A stretch of DNA of 64,000 nucleotides, taken from positions 66,440,099-66,504,098 of the forward strand of contig NC_133531.1 of the NCBI RefSeq assembly GCF_048544455.1. Reading direction: 5' to 3'. Below the pieces are notes generated by a model. The model made no database searches. It saw only the letters and a program-made list of their open reading frames with translations, and was not told the DNA's origin. Shown piece after piece: positions 60,838-64,000 of the stretch. The DNA is from Silene latifolia (taxonomy: Eukaryota; Streptophyta; Magnoliopsida; Caryophyllales; Caryophyllaceae). Numbering within the stretch: the stretch's first letter is position 1; each line of letters starts with the position of its first letter. Both the position numbers and the translations under genes were made by a program.

Positions 60838-63800
60838 ATCTTTTGAGCCTTAACTGCAGGGGGCTAGGCAACCCCGATGCAGTAGGCGGGCTCCGGAATC
60901 TTATCCGGAGGGAGGCCCCAGCTTTGGTCTTTTTGTGTGAGGAGATGAGGTCGGTTATGTTACGTTTTGAAGATTATTATAGTATGGCGGTGGACAGTGT
61001 AGGGCGGTCTGGGGGTCTTGCTTTCTTGTGGACAAAGGATATTCATGTTGTGTTTCGCTCTGCTTCTATTCATTTTATGGATTTCGATATTCGGATAGAT
61101 GAGCTTGGATGGAGGTGTACAGGGTTCTATGGGTGGCCGGCAGTGCAAGATTGTCACTTGTCTTGGGAGCTACTCCGGTCTCTTGCAGCTGAGTCACGGG
61201 CTCCATGGTTGTGTGTGGGGGATTTCAATGAGATACTTTTTGCAAATGAGATGAAGGGGGGGAGTCGGGCATAGTGGAAAATGAACAATTTTCGAGATGT
61301 TGTTGATATGTGTGAGCTGAGTGACTTAGGTTTTGAAGGGTATGAGTTTACTTTCGATAACGGACAGGCTGGAGTGGACAATAGATAGTGTAGGTTGGAC
61401 CGCGCGATGAATAATGAAGGCTGGCGGGAACTTTTCCCTTATGCGAAAGTGATTAATATGAGTCGAGAGTGGTCGGACCATTCGCCCATTAAGGTTGTTT
61501 TGGATGGTCGTGAGAGGCTTGATGGGCCCAGAAAGAGAAGCTTCCGTTTTGAACAGATATGGGTCGGTGAAGCCGGGTGTGAAGAGACCATAAAGAAGAC
61601 ATGGGAGGAAGAGGACTGGAATGTTGTGGATACGATTGCTAGGTGTGCACGGGAATTGCCAAATTGGAAGGGGGTGAGTATTGGAAAGATAATGAGAGAT
61701 TTGAATCGTAAGAGGAAGCGGTTGGAGTGGTTGAATACGAATGAGAGGACAGCGAGAAGTGTGCGGGAGAAAAAGGAAGTTATGAAAGGCATTAATAGTT
61801 TACTTAGACAGGAAGAAGTATTTTGGAGGCAGAGATCGAGGGCCTTATGGTTAAAGGAAGGTGATAGTAATACCAAATATTTTCATAGAAAGGCGGGTCA
61901 GCGGAAGAAGAAGAATCGAATTGGGAAGATTGTAGTTAATGGTGGGAGGATTATGACCGGGGATGAGGAGATCAAGGGCGCATCAGTAAACTTTTTTAGC
62001 TCTTTATTTACATCTTCGCAGTCGAGTGGATTTGACGAGCTGCTGAGTGGCGTAAAGGATAGAGTGACAATGGCGATGAATGAGAGTTTTAAAGCTGAAT
62101 GTAAGGGTGACGAGGTCTTTGAAGCGTTATAACAAATGCACCCCCTGAAGGCGCCTGGACCAGATGGTATAAATGCTCTGTTTTATCAAACTTATTGGCA
62201 TATCGTGGGTCCCTCTGTTACGCGTCTGGTACTTCGTATCTTGAATGGTAGTGAGAACCCAGCTGTTATAAATAGCAATCATATTGTTTTAATCCCTAAG
62301 AAGAAGGCACCAAATAAATTTACTGACTATCGGCCGATAAGCTTATGCAATGTCTTGTACAAACTAGTGGCTAAAGTGCTCGCAAATCGACTGAAACAAT
62401 TTCTGGGAAGTTTGGTCTCGAAGAACCAAAGTGCTTTTACTCCTGGAAGGTTGATTTCTGATAATATCTTGATTGCCTTTGAGATGTTTCATTACATGAA
62501 GAATGCTCGTAGTAGGGGAGGTCATATGGCGCTGAAGCTGGATATGGCAAAGGCGTGCGATAGAATAGAGTGGGTGTTTTTGGAGAAGGTGATTCTAGCC
62601 ATGGGATTTGATGGGAACTGGGTGGGTAATGTGATGATGGCCTTTGTACCGAGTAGAGGATTGCGACAAGATGATCCGTTATCTCCATATTTATTTATTG
62701 TTTGTGCAGAGGTACTGTCAAGTATGATTAGGCGTAAAGTGGAAGAGGGAGTGCTACATGGTATCCGGGTGGCGCCAGTGTCACCGGTTGTTTCTCATCT
62801 TTTCTTCGCTGATGACAGCATAATATTTGTTAAAGCTAATGAGGCCCAGGCTCGTGTTGTCATGGAGTTATTGAGTCAGTATGAAAGTGCATCTGGGCAG
62901 CTGGTTAGTAAGGAGAAGACCACGGTGTCATTTAGCAAGGGTACAGTTGCTTGGCGGAGGGATAAGGTGTCATCAGTCTTAGGCGTACAGGTTGTGCAGA
63001 AGCAAGGAAAATACTTAGGCTTACCGACAGTTATAGGTCACTCCAAGCAGGTTGTCACTAAGATTGTCCGGGACAAATTGAATAATAAAATGCAAGGTTG
63101 GCGAGGTAAATTATTTAGCAGAGCAGGTAGGAAAACTTTGATAAAGGCAGTTGCCCAATCTATACCTACATATGCAATGAGTGTTTTTAAGTTACCAGCT
63201 AATTTTTGTGATGAACTCCGTTCTATTGTCTCAAGATTTTGGTGGGGATCAGAAAATGGTAAAAGGAAAATTTCATGGGTAGCATGGGAGGTTTTGTGAT
63301 GGTCGAAGGCTAGATGGGGGGTGGGTTTTCGAAATTTTGGAAAGTTTAATTTAGCCCTATTAGCGAAGCAAGCATGGCGATTAATATGCGACGAGGGAAG
63401 CTTGATGGTCCGAGTGTTGAAGGTTAAGTATTTTCCGAACTGTTCTTTTATGGATGCTGTGGTTGGGAATAACTCGAGTTATACTTGGAGGAGTATTTGT
63501 GATGTCAAGCAAGTAATGGGGTTGGGGGTGCGGAAAAGGGTGGGTGACGGGAAGGAGACAAAGGTTTGGTTGGACCCATGGATTCCGGGGACTGCATCAT
63601 GGTGTGTGATTTCGCCGCGAGGAGGGTTCGACTTGGAGATGAAGGTCGAAGAGTTAATGGTGGCGGGGGAGTCTAGGTGGGATAGAGAGAAGGTTGAGGC
63701 TATGTTCCTACCTTTTAAAGCGGAGAGGATCATGAACATACGATTGAGTGAATTAGTACGGGAGGATAGTTGGTGCTGGGATGGTGCGCGTGATGGGGAG

Positions 63801-64000
63801 TACTCGTTTAGGGAGGGATACCGGCTGCTAGCAGCGGAGGAGTGTGAGGAGGGGGAGCAGTCCGACACTTCTATGGTCAGCTGGCTTTGGAAAATGATTT
63901 GGAGCATATCGGTGTTACCACGTATTAAGGTGTTCATGTGGCAGCTGTGTAGAGATGCGCTTCCGGTTAAAGACAACATAGCAACTCGCTTTCGGGATTT
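60834..64000 (+). pseudogene. LINE ORF2 endonuclease-reverse transcriptase, broken, partial
   Basis: Starts MNLLSLNCRGLGNP (endonuclease domain, APWLCVGDFNEIL near 61220). In-frame stops at 61272 (TAG), 61386 (TAG), 62130 (TAA) and 63297 (TGA) interrupt it. The reverse transcriptase (62136-63299) keeps KAPGPDG, RPISLCNVLYK, KLDMAKACDRIEW and the catalytic FADD (FFADDSIIF). About 30 residues before SRGLRQ are missing, and the usual GLRQGDP reads GLRQDDP. The start of the zf-RVT region (SWLWKMIWSISVLPRIKVFMWQL) is at about 63880. The frame runs out of the window. Dead copy. Confidence 0.87.

Larger units (their letters stand above)
59281..64000 (+). mobile_element. Second L1-type LINE, cut by window end
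   Basis: Plus-strand non-LTR retrotransposon with ORF1 (59461-60837) and ORF2 (60834 to beyond the window). It differs in sequence from the LINE at 33512-38340 and carries many more nonsense codons, so it is older. The 5' boundary is approximate. Confidence 0.85.

Overview
The window is nuclear DNA of a flowering plant (eudicot). The evidence is one intron-rich host gene for a plant polypyrimidine-tract-binding protein, surrounded by plant-type Ty3/Gypsy LTR retrotransposons, L1-type LINEs with DUF4283 ORF1 proteins, a Helitron, MITEs and FAR1-type Mutator-like DNA. A Caryophyllales relative is my guess from the look of the repeats; the sequence does not prove it. No rRNA, tRNA or CRISPR was seen.

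Layout. 1-6161 holds two nested minus-strand Ty3/Gypsy elements: an Athila-like element (gag remnant, tRNA-Asp-type PBS, LTR 941-2631) inserted into the protease region of a chromovirus-like element (gag-protease remnant, tRNA-iMet PBS, LTR 4782-6161). 6302-14944 is a complete plus-strand LTR element with about 2.5-kb LTRs, a perfect 5-bp target duplication (GGTGC) and a 3.6-kb interior without coding capacity (a LARD-like non-autonomous element). 15469-about 19725 looks like a long Tat/Ogre-type LTR with a 1.07-kb Helitron (17945-19014) inside it. 21306-30030 is the host gene, a four-RRM PTB homologue (PTBP3 type). It has 14 coding exons giving 440 aa, an 11-nt microexon, and MITEs in its introns.

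31304-56134 is the most unusual part. Four elements (E1 31350-50628, E2 50694-51310, E3 51380-54703, E4 54776-56098) lie end to end, separated by (AT)n tracts and sharing related terminal inverted repeats with an AGTCC-rich core. E1 is about 19 kb. It carries a decayed FAR1/MULE transposase gene on the plus strand and a convergent, decayed ULP1-type (C48) protease gene on the minus strand, the same convergent plan as MuDR. It is packed with a minisatellite whose core TTTACACTT is always on the plus strand. Two arrays fill predicted introns of about 0.8 kb, one in each gene, and both predicted splice joins keep the reading frame. E2-E4 lack recognisable genes and carry different tandem motifs (CAATATCACG, CTAAAGTTATACAA, CTAAAGTTACACTT). 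A 4.8-kb LINE (33512-38340) with a 14-bp target duplication sits in the first E1 array.

56135-64000 is mostly repeats: a 125-bp MITE with a 9-bp target duplication, a poly(A)-tailed segment without reverse transcriptase, and a second LINE (plus strand, cut by the window end) with several nonsense codons.

How it works together: only the PTB gene looks intact as a host gene. In E1 the transposase and protease would be expected to act as a mobility module, and E2-E4 look like non-autonomous relatives with matching ends. Both E1 genes are broken here, so any current activity would have to come from another copy.
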